From NCBI GenBank assembly GCA_018697195.1, contig CM031857.1:63963698-64027697 (forward strand): DNA of 64,000 nucleotides. The letters run 5' to 3'. Below, piece after piece: positions 49,201 to 63,191 of the stretch (position 1 is its first letter; every line of letters begins with the position of its first letter). The notes below the pieces were generated by a model. It had not been told where the DNA came from, made no database searches, and saw only the letters and a program-made list of their open reading frames with translations. Origin of the DNA: Certhia americana (lineage: Eukaryota > Chordata > Aves > Passeriformes > Certhiidae). Position numbers and translations under genes: made by a program.

Positions 49201-49789
49201 CTAAGAAATATTGCAGCTTTCTCTACGTGCACTTGAAATACAATTAAACTCTGAATCTTTGCTAAATTTTCTCTGAAACTCCAGTCACAAAACCCCAGGA
49301 AATCTGCTGTCATAACAGAATGGATATTTTTCGGTAAGAACATAATAGCAGGTTGTCGAGGAGCAGGGAACAGAACCTCTAACTTATTTTAGTATTCTGA
49401 GATCCTAAATCAAAAAGGAAAAACTGTGTGGAAGGAAGATTAAATTGGAGGAAGTAGAGATCAGTATCCACAATACCAAACAAATTATTAAGGCTTCCTT
49501 ATATAAAACAACTTCACAAAGAAAACAACTGCTACAAATAGAGATTAACTAAAACATCTTAATTAGATCATCATTATTACTTAGCTAAGCATTTAATTAG
49601 AACAACTGCAGCTACAAAAAGTAATCAGAAAATCAATTAAGATTAGAAGAAAATGCGAACCTATAAAAAAATTGAAAAAATGTCATGAAATCCATGAAAG
49701 GGACAGTTCAAACAAAACTCTGCATTTAATTCAGGCAACAGTGAACTCAGAATTTTGTGCAGGATGCTGCAAACTAGGCTTACAGTTAT

Positions 49790-49873
49790 ACATCACTTGT
49801 GGATGTGGCCTTAAATATATTTTTACAGTCAGATTGTTTCACATCACTTGTGGATGTGGCCTTAAATATATTT
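49790..49873. repeat. 33-bp exact direct repeat, 51-bp period
   Basis: The block starting acatcacttgtggatgtggc occurs identically at 49790-49822 and 49841-49873, with an 18-bp spacer. Perfect identity in otherwise drifting DNA suggests a recent local duplication. Confidence 0.93.
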
Positions 49874-50809
49874 AGAGAAGAATGTATTTGCAAATATTAA
49901 GTTTAAATATTTTATCTTTGATGGAAATTAGAAAATTTAGAACTGGTAAGAAATCGTTGGTCTAATGTCTGTAGTATTGACCAAAATGTTTAGGTAAAAC
50001 AAGAAAAGTAACTACTTATCTTTAAGTAAACTGCTTATCTTGGGCTCTTCTCTTTTCTTTTGAAAGTTTTTTAAATTCCACAAGTAATATTTAGTGGCAA
50101 ATTATTTTTTCATTAAACAGTTTCTTAGATTGGTTCTTAGTTAAGATGTGGTTGGTTTATGATTGTATAGTTGGTTACCTAAAATTAAATGCTCTGAATC
50201 AATTACCTGAAGTGCATTACAGTGCTCTTTAATGCATTGAGTATGACACAGTTCATCTTCCCCAAATAACAGGTCCTTAATTTTACAGTGCATTTACTTA
50301 GCTGGCCTACTAGTGTCTGAGTTTGTTGACTTGCAAGATGCTTCAGCAAATCTTCAGTGTAAACAGATTGAGTGTGTTTGGGGGGGTTTTTTGCTTTTAT
50401 TTTTCTTGTTAAATTTTAATTTTTTTCCCCTTTGTATTACATATTTTTTGTTTCATTTACTAGATGAGCAAATGGTGAATATGCAATTTAACAGGTACAG
50501 GTTTTGTCATTATGTTTTTAATGCTAGTAATGTATGCAAAAGAAGTTCTAGAAGTGGATTAAATGTTAATAAAACGATTTGAAGTACTACCCTAAATAAT
50601 TGCTGAACATTATCATTCTCACCATTCTGTATTTTCAAGCTATGAAAAGGCTCATTGCTGTACCTAATTTCATAGAAGAACAATCTGGTTTCAGATTTAT
50701 TGGTGACTCAAAGATTTTAGCAAAAATATAGCAACTTGAAAATGAACAAAAAATCATCTTGATCTTTGGAGATCATAAAACACAGGATACGTCCCCACTA
50801 CTCTCTTGG

Positions 50810-50841
50810 AATAGCTTCAGGGTCTCTGATCTGAAGCTATT
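50810..50841. repeat. Perfect stem-loop, 11-bp arms
   Basis: aatagcttcag (50810-50820) pairs with ctgaagctatt (50831-50841) around a 10-base loop. Confidence 0.85.
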
Positions 50842-52258
50842 GACCTTGTTTTGACCTTATGGAGGTGAGACACAGACATGAATCAAGATTCTTTTTTTCC
50901 TCTTTCCCCTGAAGTCTTTAATTTGAAGTCTTTAATTGAGCACAAAAAACCCTGAAGATTATGAACCCAACAAGATACTGACTCCAGCTTATCTCCCTAT
51001 CTGGAGACACCAGCCATATCCTGCATTTTCTTAAAACACCTCCTTTCAAAAATATGGTCAAACATGTAGGTATCTCCTGATAACATTTTTCAGACCTTGA
51101 AATTTAGAATATCATTATACACTTCAATACAGGCTCTTTTTCTGGGTTTAGATATCTAAACCTGAGTCCAATAGAAATTAGTGTAGATTTGAAACAAAAG
51201 AACTGAAAAACATTTTCTAAATCTTTTTTATGGTCTTCACAAATAAGTAAGTTCAAAGATACTTAAGTCTCTATTGAAATTACTTATTTTTGTAATTATG
51301 TTTTTATTTTGTTCTTTCATGACAATAAAATATTTGGTTAGCACCATTAATTAGCACAGGCACTCTCTAATATCTCTGAGTTGTTTTTAGGGTTTTTTTA
51401 AAGACCATCTGATGGAAAAAAGGAATTAATTTTCATTTAATTCTTCTTATTTTGAGTCGAATTTACTGCAATAACATAACTCCAAATTACTTACTCCATC
51501 AAGAAATAAAAGTATATTGCTGATCACCCCAGCCTACAATAACCTTCTAGCCTACAGAACTGATATATAGTTATTAATTTTTTTCATAGTTATATTCTAT
51601 GCCTGTTAGTAGAATTGTAACAATCCCTGCTGGCTAAAAAATTAGCAAAGTGAACCCTTCCACATCTGTTTCTCAGTAGGCTAATGAGAAAATAGGTCTG
51701 AAATTCTCACTTTTTTATTTTTTTCTTGCTGAGCTGTCCCAGCAGTGGGAGAACTAGAAAATACAAATTTCTGAAGCCATTTCATTCCATTTTCTTCAAC
51801 TTTGTTACAGAGTTATGGCAAGGTAGAGCTGATATTGCATCCAATTACACAAAATATCTCATTCATTTGAATGGAAGTTCTTGCTTCTAGCAAAATTTGT
51901 AAAAATAAACTGAAATTTGACAATATAATAACCAACTCTAACAACAGCAGTACACCCCTCCCTTGTCTTCCCTTTATGTAACACATAAAATCAAAATTAA
52001 TACAAGGTTGTTATTCCCATTCTCTGCTTCATGAGTCAGAAAAACATCGACTGACCTTTCCTACGCCAGTAATTCCAACTTTCATTGTCGCAGAGTTTTA
52101 AGCAGTATCCGCAATTTTCTTTTTATACTACTCTGAACAGAGAAGGAAGCACTTTGCAGACACCTACAATGATCTCAGTCCTTTAAAATCCAAGATATTT
52201 TAAAATTTGTATAGTAAGCTAACTACCTTACAATCAACTGTATACTCTCTATATATGT

Positions 52259-52297
52259 GGGGGGGAAAAAAAAAAATATATACATATATATATATAA
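52259..52297. repeat. G/A-run and (TA)n simple repeat
   Basis: A run of G, then 12 A, then TATACATATATATATATA. Simple sequence only. Confidence 0.85.
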
Positions 52298-54775
52298 AAT
52301 GTATCAACATTTCCTCCATGCTTTTCATGAGCATTTGCCTTTTTCTGTCTTCTCACATTTCACTTCATTTAGTGCAGACCACCAAGTACATACACTTATA
52401 TATTACAAATATAAACACTTCAGCGATGCTAAGTAACATAGGATTTAATTATTTTAAAATTATAATTAACAGAGTAATTTTTTCCTATATTAGAGAATCA
52501 GAAATAAAAATTTAAGCTAAAGGTGTTTTAAGAAGATAGCTGCATAACATCAAGTCTTGATTCAGTTTTGGTTTTTTGTTTGTTTGTTTGTTTTAAATGG
52601 GTTGTAGCCCAGAGGGCATCCCCATAAGAATGGATAAAGCAAAAGAAGCAAGAAAAACTAGCATTCACCATGCCATTCTGGACAAGCTTATCATTTTATC
52701 CTCCATTTTACTTTGTATTCCTAAGGAAAAGGTGAGATAATCCAGAGATCATCATGCCCTTAAAATCTATGTAATTAAAAACCTAAAAGGTGATTTATGA
52801 TCCAGAATACATTTTGGAAAACATTTGTTTTCTTAAGGTGGATGCTTGTGTGATCTAATATGAGAAAAATGCATTGCATATGGTTCATGAGTATGACACA
52901 GATACTACTGCCTTTTACAGTAATCCCTAAACAGTAAATCCCTAAAAAACCTAGGAGTACACACTAAGATTTACTAAGAAAAATGAAAAAAATATTTACA
53001 GTATCTCTAGAGTAAACATTTAGAAATAGATTTGATGAAGAGAAGCAGAAAATGCTTTAATTTCAAATTTATAAAAATTTTTTCCCATAAAAATATTCTA
53101 AAATAAGTAACTTATAGTTTCTTTTCAGCTTCCAGTATTGCCACTGGAAAACTTCTACACCATGGCAAACCCTTCAAAACCCCTAAAATATCTTTAGTTG
53201 CTATCAATCTTATGGAAAAAAAAAAAAAAATTCCAATTGACTATGGACTCTTCAAATTCTGCAATTATGCTTCAGAAAAATAAGAATATGTCAACTACTG
53301 CTTTTGTGTAAAACATTCTTCCTGAAAAAATATAAGTGCACACAAAAATAATGAATAGAATGTGCATGACAATACCCTATATAATTACATCATGTTAATT
53401 AATACAGTGAGCGTAGACAATAAAAGACAGGCATATAGTTTCATGGTTTTGATATGAGTTAGGAGAGTTAGAGAGAAAGTGTAAAACCAGAAAATAAGAT
53501 GGATGGAAGGATTCAAACGCCAAAACTCAATTTTGTTATTATAGTGATGAGCAAGACAACAATCTACCACTCATGTAAAATACACTGTTGTAATGCATTT
53601 AAGTAAATTGTTCCAAGGGATGCCCCAGCCAAATTATCTCTAAGTGTGTTTATCAGATCCTCTAGAATTTGTCAAAGTTACTAAAATAACAATAGTGCTA
53701 TACTGAGAATTCTTCAGAATTACTGAAACAACAAATAAACTAAATTGAAAACAAAGATGCTGAAAAACTAACTAAGAAGAATGCAAGCACTAAATAAAAG
53801 AACACCTAGACTTTAACCCATAACTTTTTCAGAAACCCTCGTAGGGCTTAAGTGAAAAGAACCAGTCGATCAATCAAGTAATGTGTGAAAGTGTAAACAG
53901 TAATCTTAAAAATATATAATTAAAGTTATAATGTAAACAATAAATAGCCTCTGTAAAGTCATACTAGTTCCATCTCAGAAGTTCCTTGTTCCTGCAATAC
54001 ACTCATTATGTGTTTGTGCAGCAACAAATATTTCATCACATTCCACCAATTCGAAATAAATACCATTCAACCTCACATAACCGAAAATAATTCTGTGCTT
54101 TTGCTGGGGTTCCCAAACACAAAACCTCAACTAGCACAAGTTTAAGTGCTTCAATGTAGCACTGGTTTCTTCTAGAAACTAATTTCTTGGACTGAGATTG
54201 ATTCTCTTGCTTGTCTCTCACCCTATTTGTGACTCACTTCTGACATTAATTCAACTGCTGGTGCCAAATCTTAAAACTAACCTCAGAACAAGGACAAAAA
54301 AAAGGGTTGTAATCTTTTCCTACATATCCTGGGATAAAAATTCTTGCCTGTCCTTTGGGACTGACTGTTCTGGGACAATGAGATGGAAGCTGAAAAAGCT
54401 GATTTTTTAGTAGTTCCAGTGTGAGTTAGTTTTCTAGTGCTCTAATCTTATGGCAATTCAGCAGTATTCTATACAATCCTCCTATGTTATGCAATCCTTC
54501 TCTTTATTTAATCCTTCAGTAGAATAATTCCTTGCCTACTTCTCTCATGTAATTTTTCTAGAAGTAATTATCATCTCCCTTAATTCCTTAAATTGCTCTT
54601 CTTCTAACTTTGATTTGATCCACTTCTAAGCTGAATCTAAACTGGCATACTTAAAAGTTAGCCTTGTATCTTATTTAGTTCATTTCCAATTTCATTTTTA
54701 ATAAAGTGGAAAAGCAGATCCCTTCATTCTTTTCAGTAAGACAGCAGTGAGAACAGAATTATATTTGGTTTATGC

Positions 54776-55199
54776 AGCAAGGTTTTGGTAGTGGAGGGAC
54801 CACATGAGTGGCTTCTGTGAGAAGATGCCAGAAGCTCCCCCTATGTCTGACAGAGCCACTGCCATCTGGCTCCAGGATGGACCCAATGCTAAAGGAGGGT
54901 GAGTCCATCAGTGATGGTGGCAATGCCCCTGGATTAATCTATTTAAGAAGGGGAAAAATTTGCTGTGGAACAGCACATGCAGCTGGGAAGAGAAATGAGA
55001 ACATGTGAAACAAATCTACAGCAACTCTGCGGATACCAAAGAGGTCCTTCAGGCAACAGAGCTGAGATTCCCCTGCAGGCCCTGGTACAGCTCATGATGA
55101 GGCAGTTGTGACCATCACATGCAGCCCATGAAAGTCCCTGGTGGAACAGAGATCCTGCAACCTTGGAGGACCTCACTCTGAAGCAGCTCCTGAGTAGGA
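54776..55199 (+). mobile_element. LTR-retrotransposon-derived element (ERVL-associated type)
   Basis: The sequence 'gcaaggttttggtagtggag', 'gtggcttctgtgagaagatg', 'ccagaagctccccctatgtc', 'tgacagagccactgccatct', 'ggctccaggatggaccc' is a high-copy avian LTR-type repeat I recognise. A TATA-like tatttaag at 54940-54947 is followed by 'aaggggaaaaat'. Further right come 'gagattcccctgcaggccct' and 'ggtggaacagagatcctgca'. Flanking DNA is AT-rich and unlike it. Exact family, ends and target duplication are not resolved. Open frames on both strands here are by-products. Confidence 0.6.
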
Positions 55200-58100
55200 C
55201 TTGTATTTATTCATGCTCAAGTTTATTGGAAAAAACCTAGACTCAGTCATAGAACTGGAGATTACATTGGACACTCCTTTTTTCAGTGTGGTGATAGTGA
55301 TGATGAAATTACTGATGTCTCACTGTAGTTCTTTTTAAAGATAGGTTGCACACACAATGGTCAGCAGTTTTGCAGTTTTATATTTGAGGGTTTCCAGATA
55401 TCTCAGGGAGATGCTGTGTGCAGCCCTGATGACTTACTGTCACCTAACTTCTCTGTTTGATCAAGTGCTTTCTCTATATTTCAAACTGACCTAGCTTCTC
55501 TGAACTTACAGAAAGGGTATGACAGCTGTGGGAATATACCTAACAAAAGATCCTACAGAGCCTTTCTTCTATGGAATTTTAATCTCCAATTTCCATTTCT
55601 ACAGTGCAAGAATTGGAAGAACATGTAAGCTATTATGAAACAGTGTTCAATTAAAATTGAAATTCCTTTTAATACAGGGAAAATCAAACATAGTTCAGAT
55701 CTCTTTCTTCAGATTTTAGTTCTTTTTGTTCTGTTTTTAATTTGGAAAAATAATACAGGCATTCTTCAAACATGCTCAAGAGCGTCAGCTTTTGAAAACA
55801 GTACTCTACTGATGCTGCTTTGCTCATTAGCCATCCACATTCATCTACTTTTAAATTACACTTTCTAAAGATGCTTACAATAATCTTAAAAAAATACCTA
55901 ACAAAAATGTTTGCAGAGCTGAAGATAAGATGGCATAAATGTTATTATAATTTAAGGAACAAATACTTTAATGGCTGTTATAGTTTCTTTGCCTCTGTTA
56001 ATTTAACTGCTAAGATTTTTTTTTTTTAAATAATAATATTATGATAGTAACTGAAAAAGAAATGGTTTTCTGTAAGAATTTTGATTCATAGTTATGTGTA
56101 TCAATATAGTCCCTTCAAAACTGCTATATTTAAGAGGACTCCAACATTTGATATTTTGCTCTTTTTTGATTTTCCTTTCTAACAGTTTTGCTATGGGATT
56201 ACAGGAAGCTGAGTGGTTTTCTTAAGCAAGTTCTTCCATTATGATAGGAAGTACAACACTGCATTGGTTTATGTCTGAACTGTCAAGAAGGTGAATAAGC
56301 TGAATGAATTGTCAAACTGAAAAGTCAAACAATTCCTCTCTGTCTCACTCTTCCCATGTCTAAAAGACAGGAAAGTTACTGTCTTTCTATACAAAGCAGA
56401 GAGATTCTAATAGAACAGTACTGTGAGTACTCCATAGAATATAATCAAAATTATTTGCACAAAGAGAAGTGAAAACAACACTTTCTTATAAAAGTTACAC
56501 CAGCTATACCAGATTTTTTTATGTTACATTTTATTTCTCTGTAAGGTACTGAAGGGAATTTGGTATTGTCTCCTTTTGTTAGAAAAAAAGAAACTGAGGT
56601 TGGTGGGAATTTTATTATAAGGAAAGTCAAGAGTGGAATTGGATAGAAAGCAGAAAATCATTGCCTGACCAACAGTGCACTTCTATTTGTCCAAGAAACT
56701 GTGAATCCCTCTTGGTTTGAATAATTCTATTGTTTCCAATACTCAGTACTCAGATGATGTTTCATGCAAGTGTAGCTCAGGCATGTAGGCCAATCTCTCT
56801 TGCTCTGGCCACACATCTGAAAGGTTTCACAAAAAACCAAACCAAAACAAACTAAAAGCCCAAAACTGAATTTTATCCAGGAACAGGTGGATTGAATGCA
56901 TATTAAGCATATTCTGTTTTGGGCATGGCTCACCTCCTTCTGACGGAACAACTCATTTTCTACTGTCAAGTCCTCTGTTTCATAGAGAGAAGACAGGTAG
57001 GACTCTGGCATCATCCTGCAGAGCAGGGTGCTGAGCAGGATGCTTTGTCTGAGCTCCCATAACACACCAGGGTGTAACCCCATATTGGTATTCTTGCCAG
57101 AGCAGCAGAGACATTTCAATGAGTTTGGATATTGCTAGTTTGCCATCAATTAGGTTTTTTACCCCTTGGAAGGACTGTCAAAGCATCACCATTTAGTTGA
57201 ATGCTGCTGTTTAAAAATGGCTTATTTTAAGCAAAGCTTGAAAGATGAGCTGTGATGCCAGGTGAAGCAGTTTGTCTGCTGTGGCTCTGAGTTTGGCAGC
57301 TGTTATACTGGGAAAGGAAATAAGAGCAAACACTGGCCCAGTACACACATTGAACTGCCTACATATTAATGCTTGGGTTCATTTTACCTTATTTTAACCA
57401 CTGATTATGGAAATGCTTCTGGATTTCTGGATTTCAATCTGCTCACTATTTTCCAGCCTTCTAAAAGCTATTAATGAGTAATCTCCTTATTACATCTTTC
57501 TTTACACAAATATGGCATTGATATGTGTTTGGTGGGAAAGGTGGTGTATTGCATGTATGTCTCATGCAGATAGCAGGGAGTCAATCCAAGTAAATATAGA
57601 TACTGTCTGATTACCAATGTTTGAACTAACTGCTCCCAGATTTGTTGATCTCTTTGGAGAAATAAACAACTTGACACAAAGAAGAAGATCAACTTTTCCC
57701 AAGTCTGTGAGTAAATTAAAACTGGAGACGTAAATTTTGGGCAATTTAAGCATGTAGTTCCTAATGTGAAATTAGTTGCCTATTTCTCCCTCAAGATTGA
57801 TGGACATTTTCACGGCTTTCAGTTCATGCTTGCACATTTTTCAAAAAGAAAAAGAGATTGTACACTTAAAACTTTACTTCTTGGTATATAAATGTTTTTC
57901 CTAGTAACTGCTTCTGTGGGGAAAAAAAAAAAAAATCCATTTATAAAAATCAGTTCTCTGATCTCATGCTTCTAAATGTGGTATTATATGACTTTTATTG
58001 TTATTTTCCTTTACTTGTGTCCACAAATACTTCACTGACTTAATGATATTTAACACTTTAAACAAAAAAGAAGAAACACTTCTGTCCTATATTGTTTTTC

Positions 58101-58790
58101 TAATTTTTTTTTTTTTTTAATTTTTAGATAATTTATTTCTGATGTATATATTCAGTAAATGAATGTGTTTGGATATGAATTCATGTATTTTTATGGTTTT
58201 GGTGGGGTTTTTTGTCAATTCATGTACAGTTTATTTTGACTTCTATAAAATCTCTGTGATATTAAGTACAATGGTATAGTACTATATGAAGTACAAGAAT
58301 ATATGAAATAGTTGTCACCAATGTAGCAAGATAAAAAAGTGAATATGTGAGAAATTACATTGTCAGTGTTAATATCTTTGAAGTATCTATACCTTAAAAG
58401 ATAATATTTATTGGTAAACTAACAGTAGAACCTAACCTTAATGTCATAGTGAGGGATGTACCTTTTCCTCTGATGAATGAAATCATGAAACCTAATTTTC
58501 TGTTTTCGTTGCTGTTTCAATTCTGATCAAAGCCATTTGCAATGAATAAATCAAAAAACTAGCAACATTTGATGGGCACTGGAAATAAAGCTACATTTCT
58601 GGTCAAACAGCAATCTTCTGTTCAAAAGTCCCAGGTAAAATCTTCTCCAGTATTGACTTGTTTAGAATAAATTTCAAGAAATAGGTAGAGTTTACTCAAA
58701 CATACACATAAAACATAATGCTATGGAATTCTTATAAATTTTGTAAAATACTGTACTTCACACCACAAGACACTTTTCTTTAGGAATTAA

Positions 58791-58812
58791 GAACTAGAAC
58801 TAGAACTAGAAC

Positions 58813-58870
<58 letters not shown>

Positions 58871-58880
58871 TAGATAGATA
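58791..58880. repeat. Compound (GAACTA)n-(GATA)n-(GACA)n microsatellite
   Basis: About four hexamer units GAACTA run into roughly eleven GATA units, three GACA units and a second short GATA run. GATA/GACA compound arrays of this kind tend to be length-polymorphic. Confidence 0.95.
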
Positions 58881-61800
58881 AATGAATAATCATCCTGCTG
58901 TTACATGGTGTGAGTCTCTAGTTAAAAATATTGGCCTCCACCTGTTGCATATTCAGAGCCAGATTCACTTGCAATTTCCATTCTATCAAATAAAAGTAAG
59001 TGTGTACTTTTCTGAAACCTTGTAAAAACCATCTTTCAAATGACAGTAAGTATCTTATTGTGACAGATTCTTTTACAGTTTCCTGCTAAATCTCTTGTAA
59101 GTAACAAGCTCATTAAATAGAAACTACCTGTAAGGATTTGACAATACAGTCCAAGAATTCATATGCAAAAGACATTATTATTACTTTAATGAAGCTTAAT
59201 AATATTTTTCTTTGCTAAGTCTTTTTTGAATGCACCAGTTTTGTCTGCTCATATTAAAGTCTACTAAGTAAAGGAAGTATGGAAGTGAAGTATATTGCTT
59301 AGCTTCTGAAGTCTTATCCTCTTGAGAAAGGATAAAGCATGAAGGTGTGCTGAAAATATTGTATATGTGCAATTAAAGGGATAGAAGTCAAGTCACATTC
59401 AGTTGCAGTACTGTGATTTTCTGGGCATTATGAAAAAACAGAATTTCTTAGTGCATTTCTGAAACTGAAAAGGATTTTTCTTTTTTTTTTTTTTCACTAA
59501 TCTGAATGCCAAACTGCAAAACTCCCTCTGAAGAGACAACTTTCTTGGTATTGCAAGGTTAAAGCAGATGCATCAGTAAAATGAGCCCAGGAGTATTTTC
59601 TGTATGTCATCTAATAGTTCATTTCCAGTAACAAAGATGTGCAGTGTAGATATTAAGTAAATATTTTATTTGCTAAAATTAAACCACAAGCAAACCCAAA
59701 ATATTCAAAGGTGTTCACAAATACTGTTTCTGAAATTTCTAGATTGCGGCTGTGTCAAAAGTACTTCTGAAAATCCAAAAAGGATTACTATCTGAGCAAT
59801 GCAGAAGACCACTTTCCAAAAGCAAATTCTGTGCAGCAGAGGAAAAGGAAGTAAATGTAAAATGATAGCATACTGATGTGTACCTGGACAGAAAAAATGT
59901 ATTTATTTTCAGTGTACTGCCCTGTGCATTCTGTTTAATATATCTCTGAGAAAAGAATCAGAGTTCAATCAAAAGCGGTTGCTTTTAACAAAAGTTCTTT
60001 CAAAGAGCATTTGTATTTTCTATTCCTTTACACATAAACAACTATTTTCAGATGGAGATACTAAATTTACTTTTTTTGTCTCTTTTTTCACTGCTTTTAC
60101 TTAGTACAGGTATCTGCTGTGTCACTTTGCTCTCAGGCATTTTTAAAAAAAAAAAAAAAAAAGCAAACCCCAAGATATTCAATCTCAAGACTATATGGTT
60201 TGATATATCAACAAGAATAATTGCTATTTTACTGTTAACAGAGGACAATGATTAAAGCAAAGGGCTAGTGTAGTCTTTCAGGTCTTCCTCTGAAGAAGTG
60301 GAATCTTATAATCAGTGCCCAGCACTTCGTGGTGAAGTGAGGATGGGGAAATGTTCAGTTAGAGATTTCTCATGGCTTTCTTATATATAATAGCAATGCA
60401 GAAGGGCAAGGGATGCAAGTCGGCTGCTTCCCTGAGGCTGCAGAAGAACTTTCACATTAGCTCTTCTCTTATTCTGAGGATTTTCACATAATTCTTGGTG
60501 TTTTCTGAGTACCCAGAAGAGCTAATGAATTTGAGCAGGTGAATAATCTGACTTTTTCAGTATTTACTATTGCTAAAGCCTTGTGATATGTAGCCATATA
60601 TATGTCCATATATAGGAATTTTAGACTTCTTTCTTGCAGAATAATTACCTTGGATAAGGCACTTCCACCTGTAGAAATGTGTTCTTTATCTATTAAATAT
60701 GCCTTTTATTTCTAATCTAAATCTCTGACCATTCAATATCTTCCATGGTTCCTTTTCTTACCAATCTATAGCACATTTTGCTTAAAATGGGCACACTGTG
60801 CTTTAAATTTCAGTTCTAAATGATCCATCTAGGCATTAAAGTTGCATTTAAGCACTTGGTAGTGCTGGATAATTGATGCCTTAACTTCCTACTGCCTTTT
60901 TACTAGTGGTTTCATGGAGTTCATTTGAAGGTAAAGCACCATCCGGGAGAGGTAATTGGGAGGTGTTGTCTGAGAGCTGAGCCTAATGTAACTCACAAAA
61001 TGTATTGCTCTAAAATCCTGAATACATTTCCAGGGAGTTCTGCCAAGGTAACCAATACATGGTCTTGTTATGGGTGCTCAGAAGTACAGTTCTCACGTTG
61101 TGTTAAAATTTCCATAGTTAAAAATAACATAGATACATAATTCAGGAAATAATAACTATTTCTCAATTGAAAAAAGGTTAAGATTTGCAATTTGCTCATA
61201 CTATGGTCACAGGAAACAAACAGGAAAATATTAATCCTTTTAAACAATTAGTGACAGAAAACACCATGACATCCATTGTATAATAGTACTAAAAGCATGT
61301 TTAGGGTGCTACATAATGCATTTTAGATTATATTGATATTCTAGAACTATAACCCATTAAATATAATTATAATATAGGTATTACTATAGCAGTGTTACTA
61401 CAATAAGGATGTTTTAAGTTTCCTTGGGGGATTAAAATATTTTCCTATTAATAACAGAAGTGTTACAGTGTGATTTTTTTTCTTTTTTTAGGTATTTTTT
61501 TTTTCTGTTAAATTCTGCAGGTAATAAGTACATCTCCTGAAAATAATCAAAAGGAAAATATTGTCTCCCTGGAAGTGACATCATTCCTCAGACTTAGACA
61601 CCCTGTTTTTTTTCAGATGCTTTAGACTGAGACTTCCATGTCTAGCAATGATTCAAGGCCCATTACTTTCTGGAGTGGCAGATGAAGGCCAGATGACATC
61701 CTGGGACATCTAAAATAATAAAATTTTATCTGATAGTGGCACTTAATCCAGCTGAGACATACACAGGTTTCTCTAAACAATGACCATAAGGCTAATGCAC

Positions 61801-63167
61801 ACTGTTTCTTAAGCTTTGCTGCTGACTCCATCAGCAGATGATGGATTCAGTTTAACCTGAAAGGTTTGGACCTTACCATTTTTCTAAATATTTCTTAGTT
61901 TAGAGACTCTGGTGAACTACTTCAAGAAAATCCAATAATAAGGAACAAGTGGAGCTTAGTTTATTGATTTAGTAATCCCAGATATATCTCATTGTCCATC
62001 TGGAAACACTTGTTGGAGTGAGATTGCTTACTTTTAATTTACCTGTTTATAATTATATACTATATTTTTAGATTTAACTACTGTCCCTCATGATAATTCC
62101 ACTCAAAGAATGGAATGCAGCTGCCTGATATAATGATAAAACACCTGCTTATGTTATACATTCTTGCAACACTATCAGAACATCTGTATTTAAAAAAATC
62201 AGATTTTTTTGGTACTTAGGGCAGTGGAAACCTAGTTGTATATTCAATGTTTTAACAACCATTTTTAATAACACATTCTGTAATTTAAGTGTATTTGTCT
62301 TGAAATGTTCAGGTCCCCTATCTTGTCTTTTTCTTACTAAGACTACTACTAGCATTAAAATCACTTCATAAAAAAATGAGAAGATGCAAAGAAACTGGTT
62401 AACAGCAAAGATGATAAAGATTAAGTCAAGTCCTGGATCCTGCTCATCAATATTTTCCTTTGGATTTTCTGTTAGCAAGCATGTACATGCAATAGGCATA
62501 CAAAATCAAGTTTCCACATCTCTTCCCCGTTGTTTTGGCTGAGACAACAGCAAGAGATATCTGGAAAACTAAGCAGATGCTTGTTCCTACAGCATCTGTC
62601 ATGGATGTTTGCTAAGCCTGGCAAAAGCAGAAGACAGGTGGCTAGAGACAGTACTAATCCAGAAAAGACCCTCTTTATAAATAGGTGTGTCTAGGATTGT
62701 GCAGCAGCTTTTTTTATTAAGTCCTCATGTTATTTTCTTTACATTAATAATTGAAGTAATTTGATAAAAGGAAGAAAGAGAAAGAAGCAGACTGATTTAT
62801 AAAACCTTTCATTCAGATAAAGGCGTTCCACAATTTTGGAAAAAAAAAAAAAAAAGAAGGTAACTATGTAGGCTTTCTAAACAGGTCTTTTAAAGTTCTG
62901 TTATTACAAAATATTTCAGTAACTTTCCAGAATTTCTACTTAAATAAGTGAAAATTCCCCAATTTTGATTATGTATATTTTGCTTCTTTTGGATGCTGTG
63001 TGCAAGTAATTTTGCCATACCCATACCTTCTCCCTGATTTTTTCCCTATCTATCCTATTCTACTGAATTCTCATAAAATTTCTTTGCTTTAACTCTGCAG
63101 CTGACAAATACAGAAAGATGTGTATTTTAGAATCATATTTTTCATAGTGTGCTAACTTAGATAACAC

Positions 63168-63191
63168 TTTTTTTTTTTTTTTTTTTTTTTT
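63168..63191. repeat. Poly-T run (24)
   Basis: An uninterrupted T24, with 'gctgtgccatcacagcac' (a short imperfect palindrome) directly after it. Confidence 0.9.

Larger units (their letters stand above)
49201..54775. other. Unassigned AT-rich DNA
   Basis: No gene is supported. It contains a 33-bp exact direct repeat at 49790-49873, a stem-loop at 50810-50841, a 14-bp tandem duplication at 50910-50937, an A/AT microsatellite at 52259-52297, a (GTTT)n tract near 52568-52595 and A15 at 53216-53230. Confidence 0.5.

Noticed and set aside
62149..62499. 116-codon minus-strand open frame
   Set aside because: A hydrophobic stretch is present but no domain, splice context or repeat identity; a frame of this length is expected by chance in 64 kb read six ways.
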